This document shows positions 41,722 to 43,870 of a stretch of 43,870 nt of DNA, piece by piece. Source of the DNA: a virus. A model generated the notes under the pieces. It worked only from the letters and a program-made list of their open reading frames with translations, was not told the origin of the DNA and did no database searches. Location: IMG/VR virus record IMGVR_UViG_3300021375_000056, positions 1-43,870 of that record. One strand, 5' to 3'. A program made the position numbers and the translations under genes. Each line of letters opens with the position of its first letter. Position 1 is the stretch's first letter.

Positions 41722-43205
41722 TATGATGCCTCTGGTTTAGATACTTTGTCTAATGGTTTATATGTTGTTATATCTACACCATAACTTTCTTTGATTGTTT
41801 GTAATGTCAACTTTCCTGTATTCGCTAATGGGTTTATACTTACAGTCATCTTACCTATTAGATATCTGTTATCCATCATTTCATCTCCAGGTTGGTCATC
41901 GTCCTTTTTCTCATGTGTTGGTAGAGTCAATCTGACTACAGTGCCAACTGAGATATCACTTCTAAATGGTATAACAACTTTAACTACATTTTGTTCAAAC
42001 ATAGATAATAATGCTCTTCTTTCAAGGGGTCCAGAATCTCTGTATTCTTGTCCCTTTTGTTGTGTTATAGATTTATTGTCACTAGCGTCTACTAATTTTG
42101 CTTCATCTGAAAATGCATTTGTCATATTTACTTTATGCATGACATAAGAATCGTATGATACATCTGGTGCAAAGTCTATAGTCTCTTCATTAAACTCTGG
42201 ACTATCAGCAGAAGAAATCATATCATCTGCTTTGTAAATTGTTTCTGGTGAAGAACTTCTTATCATAGGAAACTTAGATACATGTCCGTCATCGTTTCCT
42301 CTTTCAAAGACTTTTGAAATAGAATATACATTTTCTTCTTCTAGTTTTCTAACTGGATCATAAGTTTTTAACATTGATGCATATGAACCATGAGATACAC
42401 CTTTCATTGTATTGAATCTTTGTGGCATTTCATAATTTATTATTTGAGTATTTAATCCAACGAATTCTTCATTTAAGTCGTGGTCTTCGGTAGAAATATT
42501 GTTTCTTGGATAATGGTCAAACCCTATAGGAAATTCTCTTGAGACCATACTCTGAAAACCATCAAATCTAAATTCACCACTAAGAGTTTGATAAAAGAAC
42601 ATACTATTCTTCCAAGATTGGTTTGACTTCAACTCTGCATTTTCACATATGAAACTTATGAACTTATTAATGTTCCAATTTGGTACAACTACTTGATGAT
42701 GTCCTGGTTCTGTTTCGTCCCATTTATCGTATGCAGTCTTTGGTAGAGTTTTGAAACCTGCGTTCTCTTCTAAGACTTGTAGCAACATATTAGAATACGA
42801 ACCACGAAGAGTTTGATTAATTTTAGTCTTGTGACATATAAAGAATTTGGGGTCTACAAAATGTAGTACATATGATTTAGTAAGTTGGTCAATTGTTTTA
42901 ATGTTAGTGACACTGTAAATTCTGAATACTTTATCAATAGAAAATTCTGGTGATGACATCTCGTCATTTGAACCTTCTCTTTGTCTCACTTTAATTGTGA
43001 GTGATTCTTGACCAACTAGTTTATAGTTTTTGATAATATCTAAACCATCAACAACAGTTATACGACCAGACAAGAATGGTTTATCTATTGATTCGTATAT
43101 GGTTATGTTAGATGTTAATCCAAGTATATCTACTGATTCCTTTTCTGGATTTACTATAGATACTGAATCAACAACAAGTTCACCTTGTTGAAAATTATTA
43201 CTCAT
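41721..43205 (-). CDS. Baseplate hub protein (gp27-like)
   Basis: This 494-residue protein precedes the gp5-like gene, the expected place for the hub partner. Its N-terminus (VVDSVSIVNPEKESVDILGLTSNITIYESIDKPFLSGRITVVDGLDIIKNYKLVGQESLTIKVR) has the pattern of hub proteins in marine T4-like phages: a beta-barrel domain with 'dg.nil...pl.G.E.l.i...'. Later segments 'FVGLNTQIINYEMPQRFNTMKG' and 'PFRSDISVGTVVRLTLPTHE' with '..NRYLIGKMTVSINP' are also of hub type. I call it gp27-like by position and pattern; cyanophage annotations sometimes name this gene gp26. It overlaps gp53 by four bases (ATGA). Confidence 0.7.
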   Translation of the reverse strand: MSNNFQQGELVVDSVSIVNPEKESVDILGLTSNITIYESIDKPFLSGRITVVDGLDIIKNYKLVGQESLTIKVRQREGSNDEMSSPEFSIDKVFRIYSVTNIKTIDQLTKSYVLHFVDPKFFICHKTKINQTLRGSYSNMLLQVLEENAGFKTLPKTAYDKWDETEPGHHQVVVPNWNINKFISFICENAELKSNQSWKNSMFFYQTLSGEFRFDGFQSMVSREFPIGFDHYPRNNISTEDHDLNEEFVGLNTQIINYEMPQRFNTMKGVSHGSYASMLKTYDPVRKLEEENVYSISKVFERGNDDGHVSKFPMIRSSSPETIYKADDMISSADSPEFNEETIDFAPDVSYDSYVMHKVNMTNAFSDEAKLVDASDNKSITQQKGQEYRDSGPLERRALLSMFEQNVVKVVIPFRSDISVGTVVRLTLPTHEKKDDDQPGDEMMDNRYLIGKMTVSINPLANTGKLTLQTIKESYGVDITTYKPLDKVSKPEAS

Positions 43206-43870
43206 GATGTCATTACTTTTTCAAATCTTCTCACTATGTTGTTTATGATATTGGGTGAGATGACTTTTATATGTCTCTTAGATTCGTTTAAATCGTATTC
43301 GCAATCATAGATTGTTTTTGAAGTATAACCTACGGCATCTTGATTTTTTCTAAGACCGTCTGCGTTCTCATAATACTTCACGCCATCTCTATGATTGATT
43401 ACTGAACTTGGTGTAAATGTTCTTGTTGAAACTTTACCTGTTATTGTTTCGCCTGAAACAAAACTTCCTGATACAGTCTCAATTGCAATTCTGTATTTTT
43501 CGGGTTCAACAGTTATAATTCTTCCTTCTGCTGATACACTTGTGACCTTTTCGCCTAGTAAAAACTTATTAGCATCATCACCTGTAAATGATTTGGCAGA
43601 TACAATCTCAGCAGTTGTAGTTCCTATAGCATACTGACCTGGGTATTTTTTATCAATGTATCTCTCAAATGTACCAACATCTTTATGCCAATCATAATAG
43701 TTTTCTATGTCATTGACAAGAAAGAATGTCCAATGTAGATTACCATTACCATACATCTTCGTTGCAAGTGTGTCTGGTCTTTCGCCATCGGTCAATGAGT
43801 ATAGTTCATACTCTACTAATGAGTTTACTGATTCTTGTTCTATCTTAGACTTTCTAAAAAAGTCTTTGAT
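43202..43870 (-). CDS. 53: Baseplate wedge subunit gp53 (start outside the window)
   Basis: The reading frame is open from the window edge (base 43870) without a plausible start. Upstream of the TTG at 43795 it encodes FFRKSKIEQESVNSLVEYEL, which is clearly part of the protein, so the true start lies just outside. The signature 'GERPDTLATKMYGNGNLHWTFFLVNDIENYYDW' is the gp53/LysM-adjacent wedge motif ('rPe.la...YG...lyWv.ll.N.i.dpy..W'). T4 gp53 connects neighbouring wedges. A 'GEKVTS..GRIITVE.....IAIETVSGSFVSGETITG' insert of about 50 residues interrupts the family pattern and resembles modules in the gp7-like and DUF4815 proteins. Confidence 0.88.
   Translation of the reverse strand: MKDFFRKSKIEQESVNSLVEYELYSLTDGERPDTLATKMYGNGNLHWTFFLVNDIENYYDWHKDVGTFERYIDKKYPGQYAIGTTTAEIVSAKSFTGDDANKFLLGEKVTSVSAEGRIITVEPEKYRIAIETVSGSFVSGETITGKVSTRTFTPSSVINHRDGVKYYENADGLRKNQDAVGYTSKTIYDCEYDLNESKRHIKVISPNIINNIVRRFEKVMTS

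Noticed and set aside
43202-43795. gp53 starting at the TTG at 43795
   Set aside because: The frame continues upstream to the window edge with family-like sequence, so the true start is outside.
1-43870. tRNA, integrase, transposase or host metabolic genes
   Set aside because: I looked for them in the gaps and proteins and saw none that could be supported.

Overview
The window is a block of virion-structure genes from a marine T4-like (myovirus) bacteriophage. Evidence: recognisable T4-type neck, tail-completion and baseplate proteins (gp13, gp14, gp15, gp53, gp5, gp25, gp6, gp8), an AT-rich sequence, T4-late-type TATAAATA boxes, long collar/fibre proteins built of the repeats typical of cyanophage and pelagiphage fibres, and small 2-oxoglutarate/Fe(II) oxygenases. 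The host (SAR11 or marine cyanobacteria are the obvious candidates) cannot be decided, because no host-derived metabolic gene lies in the window. All genes are on the minus strand, so the reading order runs from base 43870 down to base 1. Genes are tightly packed, often with TAATG or ATGA stop/start overlaps. The largest gap is about 142 bases (17985-18126), so there is no geneless stretch over 300 bases. I saw no tRNA, rRNA, CRISPR array, transposon or integrase.

Layout in transcription order. (1) 43870-30895, baseplate: gp53 (cut by the window edge), a hub protein, a gp5-like OB-fold hub/spike protein without a lysozyme domain, a helical protein of unknown function, gp25, gp6, a small virion protein, a very large gp7-like wedge protein and gp8. 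(2) 30840-21437: a 2269-residue DUF4815-type structural protein with a long Pro-Val tract, a small coiled-coil protein and a 797-residue fibre. (3) 21426-18719: two proteins made of short proline-centred repeats. (4) 18701-11218: a cluster of eight small to large fibre genes (110, 80, 544, 274, 136, 272, 72 and 874 residues) that share N-terminal, internal and C-terminal modules. (5) 11185-7566: two more proline-repeat proteins, one ending in a Gly8 linker and an intein-like Hint domain. (6) 7528-3169: an apparent modification cassette with a glycosyltransferase, a possible fibre-assembly protein, a 2OG-Fe(II) oxygenase, a DUF6065-like protein and a second 2OG-Fe(II) oxygenase. (7) 3148-1: a small membrane/coiled-coil protein, then gp13, gp14, gp15 and the start of a probable gp16 (small terminase).

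The most interesting signal is the combination of four proline-repeat fibre proteins, one Hint domain and the adjacent cassette of two oxygenases and a glycosyltransferase. In the repeat proteins the spacing between successive prolines is almost always an even number of residues (2, 4, 6, 8, 10, 12 or 14), which suggests an extended two-residue-periodic fibre presenting one conserved face. I infer, without proof, that the cassette hydroxylates and/or glycosylates these repeats, in a way reminiscent of collagen or hydroxyproline-rich glycoproteins. A second signal concerns expression: four genes have a late-promoter-like box ending exactly five bases before the ATG, which predicts leaderless mRNAs.
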